Source: Hyphomicrobium sp. (GTDB lineage Bacteria; Pseudomonadota; Alphaproteobacteria; Rhizobiales; Hyphomicrobiaceae). From it: DNA of 46,298 nt. The position numbers were made by a program, and so were the translations under genes. Of this stretch, positions 35,544-44,038 are shown in pieces; the stretch's first letter is position 1, and every line of letters begins with the position of its first letter. The stretch spans positions 1-46,298 of the forward strand of contig JALHQM010000017.1 of assembly GCA_022841965.1 (NCBI GenBank). Direction: 5' to 3'. The notes beneath the pieces were generated by a model, which saw nothing but the letters and a program-made list of their open reading frames with translations, was not told where the DNA came from and ran no database searches.

Positions 35544-36368
35544 ATGACCGTCTGGGGCAATCGGATTGGCGCACTCGCGGGCGCCGCCTTGAGCGCAGGT
35601 TTACTGGGCGTTTTCCCTGTGCGTGCCTGCCCGCCAGAGGCGACGGAGACCCGGGCCCTGACAGCCATTGCGAGCGGCAACTCCCTGACACTCGACGACG
35701 GCACGGAGTTGCGACTGTCCAGCATCCTCCTGCCCACTCCGCGCGATCTACCCGCGCCGTCTGAGGGTTGGCCGCTACAGTCTGAGGCGGAGGCTGCGCT
35801 TGATCGCTTCCTTGCGAGCCGAACCCTGAAACTCGCTGCGACTGGATCTTTTCGCGACCGTTATGGCCGGCGGGTTGCGCACGCTATTTCTGCCGATGGA
35901 CTGTGGGTTCAATCCGCTATGGTGGATGAGGGTCTTGCGCGCGTGGTCCCCTTGCCCGGCGAGTTGGATTGTGTGCGCGAACTCTATGCGCGCGAGGCAG
36001 TGGCGCGCGCCAAGCGCGTGGGTCTGTGGGCAAACCCCGCTTATGCGATCCGGCAGGCGCGGCATACGCGAACCCTGGAACGGCTGATGGGAACGTTTCA
36101 AATCGTTGAGGGCTGGGTTGCCGAAGTGGGGGCGACGCGCAGCGAAGTGTTTTTGAATTTCGGGCGGAATTGGCGATGGGATTTCACCGCTGCGGTCGAT
36201 CTTCGCCGGGCGCCAGATAGGGATGCGATAGCAGCCCGCCTTAAGCGGCTGAAGGGCCGTTTTGTGCGCGTCCGCGGCTTCGTCGAACGGCGAAATGGAC
36301 CTTTTATTGGGGTCGCGTCGGCGGATGTGATCGAAGATCTGCCTGAGGGTAGCGCCAGCGGCCGGTGA
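35544..36368 (+). CDS. Secreted thermonuclease-fold protein with degenerate active site
   Basis: 274 residues with a signal peptide (ALAGAALSAGLLGVFPVRA). The SNase (OB-fold) domain spans about 40–165: 'LDDGTELRLSSILLPTPRDL' corresponds to the Arg35–Glu43 loop of staphylococcal nuclease, where Arg35 seems kept (LRL) but Asp40 and Glu43 are replaced by Leu and Thr. 'FRDRYGRRVAHAI' matches the Arg87 region. A C-terminal part continues to residue 274 ('VRVRGFVERRNGPFIGVASA'). The loss of the Ca2+ ligand and the general base suggests a non-catalytic binding role. It lies 73 bp after the RTX gene on the same strand, so co-transcription is possible. Confidence 0.78.
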   Translation: MTVWGNRIGALAGAALSAGLLGVFPVRACPPEATETRALTAIASGNSLTLDDGTELRLSSILLPTPRDLPAPSEGWPLQSEAEAALDRFLASRTLKLAATGSFRDRYGRRVAHAISADGLWVQSAMVDEGLARVVPLPGELDCVRELYAREAVARAKRVGLWANPAYAIRQARHTRTLERLMGTFQIVEGWVAEVGATRSEVFLNFGRNWRWDFTAAVDLRRAPDRDAIAARLKRLKGRFVRVRGFVERRNGPFIGVASADVIEDLPEGSASGR

Positions 36369-36381
36369 CGGTCACTGACTA

Positions 36382-36415
36382 AGAAAAAACGCCCGGTGAC
36401 GATGATCACCGGGCG
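36382..36415 (-). terminator. Intrinsic terminator of the CarD gene
   Basis: The stem CGCCCGGTGA/TCACCGGGCG (36390–36399 with 36406–36415) reads on the minus strand into TTTTTTCTT. It lies 26 bp past the CarD stop codon. Confidence 0.88.
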
Positions 36416-36441
36416 CTTGCAATCCTTTAGCTCGTTTGCTT

Positions 36442-37647
36442 TCAGGCGGCTTGCACTTCGTCGCTTTCCGTGGGGCCGCCATCTTCCGCGATGCGCCGGC
36501 CTTTGGCGCTCTTGGAGAGAACTTCAGTGATGCGTTGAACTGCGCCGCGGTCGTCGAGTTTTTCGACGGCGGCGAGTTCGCGTGCCATGCGATCGAGGGC
36601 ATCTTCGTAGAGCTGGCGCTCAGAGTAAGACTGCTCGGGCTGGGCTTCGGAGCGGTAGAGGTCGCGGACGACTTCGGCGATGGAAATCAGATCGCCGGAG
36701 TTGATCTTGGCCACGTACTCCTGGGCGCGGCGGCTCCACATGGTGCGCTTGATGCGGGCGCGGCCCTTGAGGATTTCCATCGCGCGCTTGACGATGTCGT
36801 CATCGGCGAGCTTGCGCATGCCAACGCTCTGCAGCTTGCCGGTCGGCACGCGCAGCGTCAGCTTTTCCTTTTCGAAATTGATCACGAACAGTTCGAGGGA
36901 CATGCCCGCAATTTCCTGTTCTTCAATTCCGATGATGCGACCAACACCGTGCGCCGGATAGACCACGAATTCATTCGTCTTGAATCCGTGGCGCGAGTTG
37001 ACTGGCTTCTTGTTTGCGTCAGCGCGTGCTGCTGCCGCCTTTTCGGCAATCGCCTTGGGCGATGCCGGAGCGGGGGCGGCCGGCTTGGCGGCAACGGGTA
37101 CTTTGACACCCACTGCCGGAGCCGGCGCCCGTGCGGGCGCTGCGATCTTGGTATTGGCAGAGTTCTTGGAGACCGACGCGGGAACCGCACGCGCGGGTGC
37201 GGTGGCCGGCGCCGATGCCTGCGCGGCCTGGGCGCGATGGGCAGCGAAGGCCTGCGCAGCCTTAGCGGCCTCAGTGCGCGGTTGGGCTGGAACGGCGGCC
37301 TTCTTTGCCGGCGCAGCAGTGGCGGTGGGGGCTTTGGCCGGCGTCAGAGGTGCCTTCGCGGCTACGGGCGACTTTGCACCACCAGCTGCCTTTGTCGGCG
37401 CAGACTTGGAGGCGGGCGCGCCCTTTGCTGCTGGCGCAACCGGCGCTTTAGACGCAACGGTTGCCTTAGCAGACACGGGCTTCTTGATTTCCTTGACCGG
37501 AGCGGTGGATTTGCGTGCTGCTGCCGCAACAGGACGTGCTTTAGCTGCCACAGCCTGCGCTGTGGACGTGCTTGATCCTGACTTTTTGGGTTGAGCGGCG
37601 ACCTTGGCTGCTTTAGCTTTCACCGAAGTTGTTTTCTTCTGGGTCAT
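36442..37647 (-). CDS. carD: CarD/CdnL-family RNA polymerase-binding regulator with long basic N-terminal tail
   Basis: 401 residues. The C-terminal 180 residues are a normal CarD/CdnL protein: the RNAP-interacting Tudor-like domain from about 220 ('HGFKTNEFVVYPAHGVGRII', 'LFVINFEKEKLTLRVPTGKL') and the helical DNA-binding domain with the conserved Trp of 'IKRTMWSRRAQEYVAKINSG'. In this family these stabilise open promoter complexes, notably at rRNA and growth genes. The first about 215 residues are an unbroken Lys/Ala/Pro tail resembling histone H1 (e.g. 'APAAKGAPASKSAPTKAAGG'). There is no Met between residues 1 and 249, so the tail is probably real; GTG at residue 179 is the only visible alternative. 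Usual CdnL proteins are about 170 residues. Confidence 0.93.
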   Translation of the reverse strand: MTQKKTTSVKAKAAKVAAQPKKSGSSTSTAQAVAAKARPVAAAARKSTAPVKEIKKPVSAKATVASKAPVAPAAKGAPASKSAPTKAAGGAKSPVAAKAPLTPAKAPTATAAPAKKAAVPAQPRTEAAKAAQAFAAHRAQAAQASAPATAPARAVPASVSKNSANTKIAAPARAPAPAVGVKVPVAAKPAAPAPASPKAIAEKAAAARADANKKPVNSRHGFKTNEFVVYPAHGVGRIIGIEEQEIAGMSLELFVINFEKEKLTLRVPTGKLQSVGMRKLADDDIVKRAMEILKGRARIKRTMWSRRAQEYVAKINSGDLISIAEVVRDLYRSEAQPEQSYSERQLYEDALDRMARELAAVEKLDDRGAVQRITEVLSKSAKGRRIAEDGGPTESDEVQAA

Positions 37648-38141
37648 TGCGCGTCGCTCACTCTCAAAGGGCTACTTGTACGGTCGACTTGGTCGTTACG
37701 GCCCGAGCGGTTCTCGTTCAGAGTACCGCAGCCTGCTTGCCGGGCCGGCAGGCTTGTTTTAACGGTCAGGTCCCCCCTAACCGCCTGAATGTCCTCATAT
37801 TGGGCGTCTAGGACGCGCCGTCATCCCCATCCTTATCGTCGATGGTGCCGCAGAGCCGTTTTGGTTGCACTGCGAACCTCGAAGCGCGTCAAAAGGCTGG
37901 CAGTTTGAAACGGTCCACATTATGTCCGTTTTTGTTCCTGCTCAGTTCCTCAAAACCACTAACTGAGTATGACTGTATCACAACCTTCACTGAAAATGAA
38001 GGGCGGCGCGACGCCCGGCTGCGAACGGGCTAAACGAGGCGTACGGAATTTGGTGCCGCGAAGGACTGCCGGCCGCTCAAAGGGCCAATCTCGACGCGCG
38101 AGTCATTTGAAATAAGTGTGAGAAATCTAGTCGTTGGCGGA
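37648..38141. other. Intergenic region between fdxA and carD
   Basis: 494 bp between two minus-strand genes. It contains an inverted repeat AGCCTGC (37730–37736) and GCAGGCT (37748–37754) in what should be the carD leader, about 85 bases upstream of its start. An AT-richer part (about 37915–37995) may hold the carD promoter; no clear -35/-10 pair was identified. No gene is supported. Confidence 0.45.
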
Positions 38142-38480
38142 TCAATCGCCCTCGCCGGGATTGGCGGAAAAGTACTTTTCGAATTTGCCGGCTTCGTCTT
38201 TGTGGTTGTCGGCGTCGGGAAGGGCTGACCGTTTGGCGGTGAGGTTCGGCCATTTGTTGGCGTAGTCGCGGTTGAGTTCAAGCCACTTTTCCAGGCCTGG
38301 CTCTGTGTCGGGCTTGATGGCGTCGACCGGGCACTCTGGCTCGCAGACGCCACAATCAATGCACTCATCGGGATGAATGACGAGCATGTTCTCGCCTTCA
38401 TAGAAGCAGTCGACGGGGCACACCTCGACGCAATCCGTGTATTTGCACTTGATGCATTTATCGTTGACTATGTAAGTCAT
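38142..38480 (-). CDS. fdxA: 7Fe ferredoxin FdxA
   Basis: 112 residues, normal for FdxA. Cys9, Cys12, Cys17 and Cys21 in '[18 protein letters not shown]', then Cys40, Cys43, Cys46 and Cys50 in '[16 protein letters not shown]', give a [3Fe-4S] plus [4Fe-4S] arrangement (with the usual spare cysteines). The C-terminal extension after residue 55 ('[19 protein letters not shown]') is the FdxA mark. It is a low-potential electron carrier in the cytosol. AGGA lies 9 nt before the ATG. It sits between the S4 protein and CarD, a conserved Rhizobiales order. Confidence 0.96.
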   Translation of the reverse strand: MTYIVNDKCIKCKYTDCVEVCPVDCFYEGENMLVIHPDECIDCGVCEPECPVDAIKPDTEPGLEKWLELNRDYANKWPNLTAKRSALPDADNHKDEAGKFEKYFSANPGEGD

Positions 38481-38629
38481 GCGTTCGTGTCCTGTTCCGA
38501 ACCAGCTGGGCTGCCGGTTCCGACCCCGCGTCGCTCATTGCGGTGAGGTCTCATAGCGGCGTCGCGGAAGCCGCACAATGCGAAAAAAAGCGCGAGGCGG
38601 CGCAGGCCACTGCGGGTGCGATGTGGTGT

Positions 38630-39055
38630 TCAAAATTCTCCCTTCAGGCGGTCGGTCAAGCGGCGGTCGCGCTTTGTTGGGCGGCCGGTGCCGCTGTCGC
38701 GATGGGCGGACGCGCCTTCGGACACGTGTGCTGGCCCGGTGAGCAGGGGCGCGGGCGTGAGATCGTCGAAGAGACGGCGGGCAATGTCTGCAGAGCCGCG
38801 GCGGTCACCAATGGCTTTGACTGCGAGCACGCGAATTTTTGGACCGAGGGACGCTGTGATGACGTCGCCAGCTTTCACGGCGTGGGCCGGCTTTTCGGTT
38901 TTGATGCGATTGATACGGATCTTACCGCTCGAGACGAGGGCAGCCGCCTGGGTCCGCGTTTTGGCGAGACGTGCGCACCACAGCCATTTGTCGAGACGCT
39001 GCGAGGCAGGGACGGACGGTCCCGATTTGCCAGCGCTTGTCTCGTCGTCCGTCAT
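38630..39055 (-). CDS. S4-domain RNA-binding protein (Hsp15-like)
   Basis: 141 residues from ATG 39055, 2 nt after the helicase stop, so translation is probably coupled. The S4 domain is at about 16–75 ('QRLDKWLWCARLAKTRTQAA', 'LVSSGKIRINRIKTEKPAHA'). In Hsp15 (HslR) this binds free 50S subunits carrying nascent chains and recycles stalled ribosomes. The C-terminal tail is basic ('GRPTKRDRRLTDRLKGEF'). Its partnership with an RNA helicase fits an RNA or ribosome quality role. Family call is good; the assignment to HslR as such is by similarity only. Confidence 0.9.
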   Translation of the reverse strand: MTDDETSAGKSGPSVPASQRLDKWLWCARLAKTRTQAAALVSSGKIRINRIKTEKPAHAVKAGDVITASLGPKIRVLAVKAIGDRRGSADIARRLFDDLTPAPLLTGPAHVSEGASAHRDSGTGRPTKRDRRLTDRLKGEF

Positions 39056-39057
39056 GC

Positions 39058-42000
39058 TCAACTCTTGTCGCGGCGCGTTTGTTCGAGTTGCGAGCGCAGA
39101 GCCATCAGGGCTGCGAATGGGCTATCGGCCTCTGCTCCCGCCTTGGCACGAGGCGGAGCGGCCGTGATGGCACGGGGCTGATTGCGGTCCTCGCGCTGGC
39201 GATCGCCGCGATTGTCGCGGCGTTGGTCGTTGCGGCGGGGTTCGTTGCGCTGGCCTTGCTGCGGACGTTCGCTCCCTGCGCGCTTTTGATCGCGATTGCC
39301 GTGCCCTTCATTGCGAGGGCCGCGATTGCGCTCGTGGCGGTGTGGCCGGTCCGATTTGGGTGCGTCGGTTGTTGCAACTGCGGGGGACGATATCGCTGTG
39401 GCGTCGCTGTTGGCGATTGCTGGTGCGGGCTGATTGCTGCCTTGAGGGCGATTGCCGCGATGGTGACGCTCGCGGCGACGATGGTCGCTGCGGCCTTCGC
39501 TGCGCTCGTTCGAGTCGCGATGATGACGACGCGGGCGCCAGACCTCTTCGTACTGGATCTCGGCGTGGGCGTCGGCGGCGGGTGACTCCGCCAACGTCGC
39601 CGTGGGTTCGCTCGTTGCTGCGGCTTCCGGACCGGGTTCGCTGACAATGGTGCCGGCTGCGATGGGCTCTGAGACGGCGGGCTCAGACGTTGTCGTTTCG
39701 GCCATATCGGCGGGGGCCCCGGCGACGGCGCTGACCTCAATCGGGGCGTGGGCGATCCCGGCTGCGGGAACAACCGGTTTGACGGGGCGGCGGTCGAGGC
39801 GGAAGCCCAGCGCCTTGAACACTTTGCCGAGCTCGTCGGGCGAGCAGCCCAGGATCGACATCATCTCAGGTGTGGCGATGAAGCCGCCATCACCGGTGGA
39901 GCCTTTCGGTGGCTTTGCTTCCGGATCGCGGTTGGCGCGCCAGGCGAGCAGAGGGCGGATCATGTCGGCTAATCGCTCGAGCATGTCGAAGCGGATCACG
40001 CGCGGTCCGCAGACGTGATAGCCGTACGCGCGGTAGAAGGCCTCAGGCACGTCGGGTGCGGCTGGCGCGGAGGTCAGACCAGCGCGGGGCGTTTCGGGCA
40101 ATTTATCAGGGTCGAGGCCAGCGGTGCTTGCGTGCTTGAGCGACCAGAGCGCGAGCGTCAGTTCAGCGGGACCGGGCTTCAACAGCTGCGGAAAGTGGAT
40201 GTTGAAGGCGCCAAAGCGAACGCCGTATTTGCGCAGTTGCGCGCGCGCCGACTGATCGAGGCTTTTCAGTTCTTCGGCGACCACTTCGCGTTTCAGGACG
40301 CCGAAGTTTTCCTTCATCCGGAAGGCGATCCCGCGCGCGAGGCCGGTGACATCCTCGGCATTGGAGAGTTCGACGAGAGGTTTCAGCTTGTCGGCGATGT
40401 GTTCGGAGAGCCACGCATCTATGCGCGCTTGGACCTTTTCGCGATCGGGGCCGGAAATGTGCTCATCGACGAGCAATTCGACGGAGGGCTTTAAAGGATC
40501 TTCGCCGGCGATGAGATTGGCGATCTCTTCGCCCCGCCAGAGGATCTGACCTTTGCGATCTATCTTGAAGGCGTCCGCTTGCGCGGCGGCCACGCGGCGC
40601 GCGCGCATGGCGAGTTCGCTCGACAGAACGTGGGCAGCAGCGCTGCGGGCGGCCTTGCCGTGCACGCCCTCGGCCTGTGCGTCGGGCGTGAAACGGAAGC
40701 CGCGGAGGCGGCCCACGAAATGGCTCTCTACGTTCACGGAGCCGTCGTCTTTGATCTCGGCGTTCAACTCTTCTTTATCCCGCATACCCTTCATGAGTGC
40801 GCTGGTTCTGCGATCCACGAAGCGCTGCGTCAAGCATTCATGCAACGCATCGGACAATGAATCTTCGATGGCGCGGGTGCGACCCTGCCAGTGGGCGGGG
40901 TCTTTGAGCCAGTCGGCGCGGTTTGAAGCGAAGGTCCAGGTCCGGATATGGGCAAGGCGGGTCGCAAGCGTATCGATATCGCCATCCGTGCGATCGGCAA
41001 GGGCGACTTGGCGGGCGAACCAGTCCTCCGAGATACGGCCTTCGGTGCTCATCAAGTCTTTGTAAAGGGTGGCAACAAGCTCGGCGTGGTTGGCGCTCGA
41101 AATCTTGCGGTAGTCGGGGATTTGGCAGACCTCCCAGAGCCGCTGCACGGCCGCGGGCGACGTGGCCAGCCGCGCGATTTCGTCATCGTCGGCGACGGTT
41201 TCTAAGGCGATGACGTCGTCGGCCATGCGGGCGCGGGTGAGGCGCTGCTCGTTGGGGAGCGTGCGCAGGCTTTCGCGCAAGCGGGATAGCGTCCGGAAAT
41301 CGAGTTCGCGGTTGCGCCACTGGAGAACGCGGACGGGATCGAAGGTGTGGGATTCGATGCGTTCGACGATTTCGGGATCAAGGGCGTCACATGAGCCCGT
41401 GACACCGAACGTTCCATCGTTCATGTGACGGCCGGCGCGGCCGGCGATCTGGGCCAGTTCCGAAGGCGTGAGGTTGCGGAAGTTCTGACCGTCGAATTTG
41501 CGTGTCGCTGAAAGCGCAACATGATCGACGTCGAGGTTGAGGCCCATGCCAATGGCATCCGTGGCCACGAGGAAATCAACATCGCCCGACTGATAGAGCG
41601 CGACTTGCGCATTGCGGGTGCGCGGCGAAAGGGCGCCCAGGACGACGGCGGTGCCACCGCGCTGGCGGCGGATCAACTCGGCGATGGCGTAGACTTCGGT
41701 GGCGGAGAAGGCGATGATGGCGGAGCGCTGCGGCAGGCGGGTGATTTTTTTCTCGCCAGCGTAGCTCAACTTGGAAAGACGGGGCCGGGAGATGAAATTG
41801 GCACCGGGGATCAAATCGTTGATCGCGCCGCCCATGGTCTGGGCGCCCAAGAGCAGCGTTTCGGACCGGCCGCGCGCGTGCAAGAGACGATCGGTAAAGA
41901 CGTGGCCGCGTTCGGGATCAGCACACAGCTGGACTTCATCGATGGCGAGGAAGTCGACGTCAACGTCGCGCGGCATTGCTTCGACGGTGGCAACCCAGTA

Positions 42001-42234
42001 GCGCGCCCGCTCGGGTTTAATTTTTTCTTCCCCGGTGACGAGGGCGACTTTATCGACGCCGACGCGGGCAACGATCTTGTCGTAGACTTCGCGCGCAAGG
42101 AGGCGCAGCGGCAGGCCGATCATGCCGCTCGAGTGGCCCAACATGCGTTCGATGGCGAGGTGAGTTTTGCCGGTGTTCGTCGGTCCCAGAACCGCGGTGA
42201 CATTGCGGATGCGGGATTCGAGGTCGATGCCCAT
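39058..42234 (-). CDS. SUV3-like DExH RNA helicase with disordered RNA-binding-type tail
   Basis: 1058 residues. The helicase core (about 1–330) has Walker A GPTNTGKTH, the DEVQ box in 'LAIDEVQLCADPERGH', and motif VI 'LAQIAGRAGRHMND'. These match the SUV3 family, which in mitochondria works with an exoribonuclease in RNA decay. A middle SUV3 helical region (about 330–760) follows. The last 250 residues are low complexity, rich in Arg/His/Asn/Gln ('RRHHRDSNERSEGRSDHRRR', 'RPHRHERNRGPRNEG'), like RNA-binding tails of RNase E. An S4 protein gene follows directly. A cytosolic role in RNA metabolism is very likely; partner nuclease unknown. Confidence 0.92.
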   Translation of the reverse strand: MGIDLESRIRNVTAVLGPTNTGKTHLAIERMLGHSSGMIGLPLRLLAREVYDKIVARVGVDKVALVTGEEKIKPERARYWVATVEAMPRDVDVDFLAIDEVQLCADPERGHVFTDRLLHARGRSETLLLGAQTMGGAINDLIPGANFISRPRLSKLSYAGEKKITRLPQRSAIIAFSATEVYAIAELIRRQRGGTAVVLGALSPRTRNAQVALYQSGDVDFLVATDAIGMGLNLDVDHVALSATRKFDGQNFRNLTPSELAQIAGRAGRHMNDGTFGVTGSCDALDPEIVERIESHTFDPVRVLQWRNRELDFRTLSRLRESLRTLPNEQRLTRARMADDVIALETVADDDEIARLATSPAAVQRLWEVCQIPDYRKISSANHAELVATLYKDLMSTEGRISEDWFARQVALADRTDGDIDTLATRLAHIRTWTFASNRADWLKDPAHWQGRTRAIEDSLSDALHECLTQRFVDRRTSALMKGMRDKEELNAEIKDDGSVNVESHFVGRLRGFRFTPDAQAEGVHGKAARSAAAHVLSSELAMRARRVAAAQADAFKIDRKGQILWRGEEIANLIAGEDPLKPSVELLVDEHISGPDREKVQARIDAWLSEHIADKLKPLVELSNAEDVTGLARGIAFRMKENFGVLKREVVAEELKSLDQSARAQLRKYGVRFGAFNIHFPQLLKPGPAELTLALWSLKHASTAGLDPDKLPETPRAGLTSAPAAPDVPEAFYRAYGYHVCGPRVIRFDMLERLADMIRPLLAWRANRDPEAKPPKGSTGDGGFIATPEMMSILGCSPDELGKVFKALGFRLDRRPVKPVVPAAGIAHAPIEVSAVAGAPADMAETTTSEPAVSEPIAAGTIVSEPGPEAAATSEPTATLAESPAADAHAEIQYEEVWRPRRHHRDSNERSEGRSDHRRRERHHRGNRPQGSNQPAPAIANSDATAISSPAVATTDAPKSDRPHRHERNRGPRNEGHGNRDQKRAGSERPQQGQRNEPRRNDQRRDNRGDRQREDRNQPRAITAAPPRAKAGAEADSPFAALMALRSQLEQTRRDKS

Positions 42235-42349
42235 TAACGGCCCTCTGGCGTGGCGTCCCCCGGGAGGCGGGGTGGCCCTGGCATTGCATCGCCGGGAGGG
42301 GAGATCAAGGCTTTCTTAAAAGCAGCGCGTGGTGGGGGTTCCTACCCAA

Positions 42350-42378
42350 AAACAAAACCGGCGGCCGGGAAGGCCGCC
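42350..42378 (-). terminator. Intrinsic terminator of the DUF3108 gene
   Basis: On the minus strand, GGCGGCC/GGCCGCC (42360–42366 with 42372–42378), loop of 5, is followed by GGTTTTGTTTTTGGG. It lies 30 bp after the stop at 42409. Confidence 0.82.
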
Positions 42379-42408
42379 TGCTTGCTAGTTGGCTGTCTGA
42401 CTGGCCGA

Positions 42409-43290
42409 TCAGTCGACAAGAGCGATCTCGGCGAGGCCGGGGGCACTGACGTCATAACGGGTCGCTTCGAGGGAGACCGTTCCGGCGATGGTCGGGATGG
42501 CGACGCGATAGGGCACCCAGAGGCCCGCTTCGGGAATCGGGCGGAAGGTGACTTCAATGCCGGCCGACTGAGCGAGTGCTTGCGTGTCGGCATTGTCGCG
42601 GTAGCCGGCGATCGGGGTGTATTTCACGCGGCAGACGAGGCCTTCGACGGCTGCGCCACCGCGGCCAGCGGGAACCGCTTCACGGCGGGCAGGAATAAGG
42701 GCGAGGTCGAAGCGCTGTTTGCCGTCAAAAATCGCCAGTTTGCGGCCGCAGGGATCGGCGGCGGGGCGGCTGACAGCCACGATGGCGCTCAAGGGGTCGA
42801 CAACGGATTTCACGTGCGCCTGCTTGAGGGGGACGAGGTCTGGCGGGTCGATGGTTTCGGGGATGGCCGTCAGAGACGTGACGGTGCCTTTTGTGAAGCC
42901 CATCCGGATCGAGCCGGTTTTGGACGTGCCCTCATACTGGAAATCGTAGCCGGAGGGAGCGATGGCACCCTCAGACATCGTGCCAGCCGAGCGGGTCGTT
43001 CCCTTCCAGCGGAAAGCGCCGAGAAGGGCGGAAATCTGGACTTCTGAGCTGGCGGAGTAGGTCCGGCCCGCGGTGCGATGGTCAAGGCGGACGGTTCCGA
43101 TATCGAAGCCATTGAAAAATATGGAATATTTTCCAGAAATTTCGAGCGGAGTGTCGGCGGAGGCGCCGGCAAGGGCGCGGGGAACGGGGCTGAACCCCGC
43201 CGAACCGCCCAGAAGGGCCAGTGCCGTCAGAGCAACGGCGACACAGCGGGGCGCGGCAAATCGGGGGCCGCGCACGCATTCACTCGACAT
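42409..43290 (-). CDS. DUF3108 secreted/periplasmic protein
   Basis: 293 residues from ATG 43290. A signal peptide is visible (VAVALTALALLGGSAGF). The mature domain has the DUF3108 pattern: 'LEISGKYSIFFNGFDIGTVR', 'GAFRWKGTTRSAGTMSEGAI', 'PSGYDFQYEGTSKTGSIRM', later 'CGRKLAIFDGKQRFDLALIP' and the end 'LWVPYRVAIPTIAGTVSLEA'. The family is a beta-rich periplasmic protein linked to envelope functions, without firm biochemistry. GTG 43305 is a possible alternative start. It is divergent from rpmB across about 378 bp. Confidence 0.86.
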   Translation of the reverse strand: MSSECVRGPRFAAPRCVAVALTALALLGGSAGFSPVPRALAGASADTPLEISGKYSIFFNGFDIGTVRLDHRTAGRTYSASSEVQISALLGAFRWKGTTRSAGTMSEGAIAPSGYDFQYEGTSKTGSIRMGFTKGTVTSLTAIPETIDPPDLVPLKQAHVKSVVDPLSAIVAVSRPAADPCGRKLAIFDGKQRFDLALIPARREAVPAGRGGAAVEGLVCRVKYTPIAGYRDNADTQALAQSAGIEVTFRPIPEAGLWVPYRVAIPTIAGTVSLEATRYDVSAPGLAEIALVD

Positions 43291-43476
43291 GGAACCACCA
43301 CTCACAAACGGCGCCGGGACAGATGCCGCAGCGCTGACTCAGCAACAACTCCGGGGAGAACCCGGTATTCCGAAGACGCTAAGATGGCGGAAAATCGTAA
43401 ACACTTCGCTGAAGTGCGGCCGGAATCGGGACGATTCGCTCTAGAGGTGGGGCGGGGGCATCGCGCGGTGGCACGC

Positions 43477-43505
43477 TTGACGGTCCGGGTCGCTGACAGT
43501 ATAGA
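43477..43505 (+). promoter_or_regulatory. Housekeeping promoter of rpmB
   Basis: TTGACG (43477–43482), 17 bp, TATAGA (43500–43505): a near-consensus sigma-70-type promoter about 165 bp upstream of rpmB. Transcription would begin about 43512, leaving a leader of about 157 nt that opens with a terminator-like hairpin. Confidence 0.75.
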
Positions 43506-43514
43506 ACCGCCACT

Positions 43515-43552
43515 GCCCCGCTGGACCTCCGGCGGGGCCCTTCGTTTTTTGG
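43515..43552 (+). promoter_or_regulatory. Terminator-like hairpin in the rpmB leader (possible attenuator)
   Basis: GCCCCGCTGG (43515–43524) pairs with CCGGCGGGGC (43529–43538) with one G·U, loop ACCT, followed by a run of six T (43545–43550). It begins only about 3 nt after the expected start of transcription from 43477–43505 and ends 117 bases before rpmB. As it is not at the end of any gene on that strand, an attenuator is a plausible reading. It could also be fortuitous. Confidence 0.55.
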
Positions 43553-43668
43553 ACCGACGTCCGCACACCGATGCCCATTCGTCGATGCCCATACGTCGGG
43601 TCCTCGCGACCACCCCGGCAGGGACACTCCGACCGGGACGGGCGCGAACTTCCTAGGAGATGCTGCTC

Positions 43669-43962
43669 ATGACCCGCCGTTGCGAATTAACCGGCAAGCT
43701 GCCGCTCAGCGGCCAGCTGCGCAGTCACGCTGAAAACTCAACCAAGCGCGTGTTCCGGCCCAACCTCGTCAACGTGACGCTCATGAGCGAAGCGCTTGAT
43801 CGTTCGGTCAAGGTTCGCGTCAGCGCTCACGGGTTGCGTTCGGTGGAACACAACGGCGGTCTTGATGCCTACCTTTTGAAAGCATCGACCGAACAGCTCT
43901 CGCCGCAGCTGCAAAAGCTGAAGCGCGATCTCGTCAAGTCGAAGACGACGGCTGCCGCTTAA
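43669..43962 (+). CDS. rpmB: 50S ribosomal protein L28
   Basis: 97 residues from ATG 43669 (MTRRCELTGKLPLSGQLRSH), with AGGAG (43655–43659) 9 nt ahead; an ATG at 43660 overlaps the ribosome-binding site and is not used. The conserved parts are 'RRCELTGK', 'STKRVFRPNLVNV' and 'RVSAHGLRSVEHNGGLD', as in alphaproteobacterial L28. It is a late-assembly protein of the large subunit near the E site. It has its own promoter and leader hairpin upstream and a strong terminator downstream, so it is monocistronic. Confidence 0.97.
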   Translation: MTRRCELTGKLPLSGQLRSHAENSTKRVFRPNLVNVTLMSEALDRSVKVRVSAHGLRSVEHNGGLDAYLLKASTEQLSPQLQKLKRDLVKSKTTAAA

Positions 43963-43988
43963 CGGCTCGCCTCGCCGCAATAATATTC

Positions 43989-44020
43989 AAAGCGCGGATC
44001 GCCTGATCCGCGCTTTTTTT
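43989..44020 (+). terminator. Intrinsic terminator of rpmB
   Basis: AAAGCGCGGATC (43989–44000) pairs perfectly with GATCCGCGCTTT (44005–44016) around the loop GCCT, followed by TTTTTTT. It lies 26 bp past the L28 stop. Confidence 0.95.
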
Positions 44021-44038
44021 GTTTGCGGGCGCTCTTTC

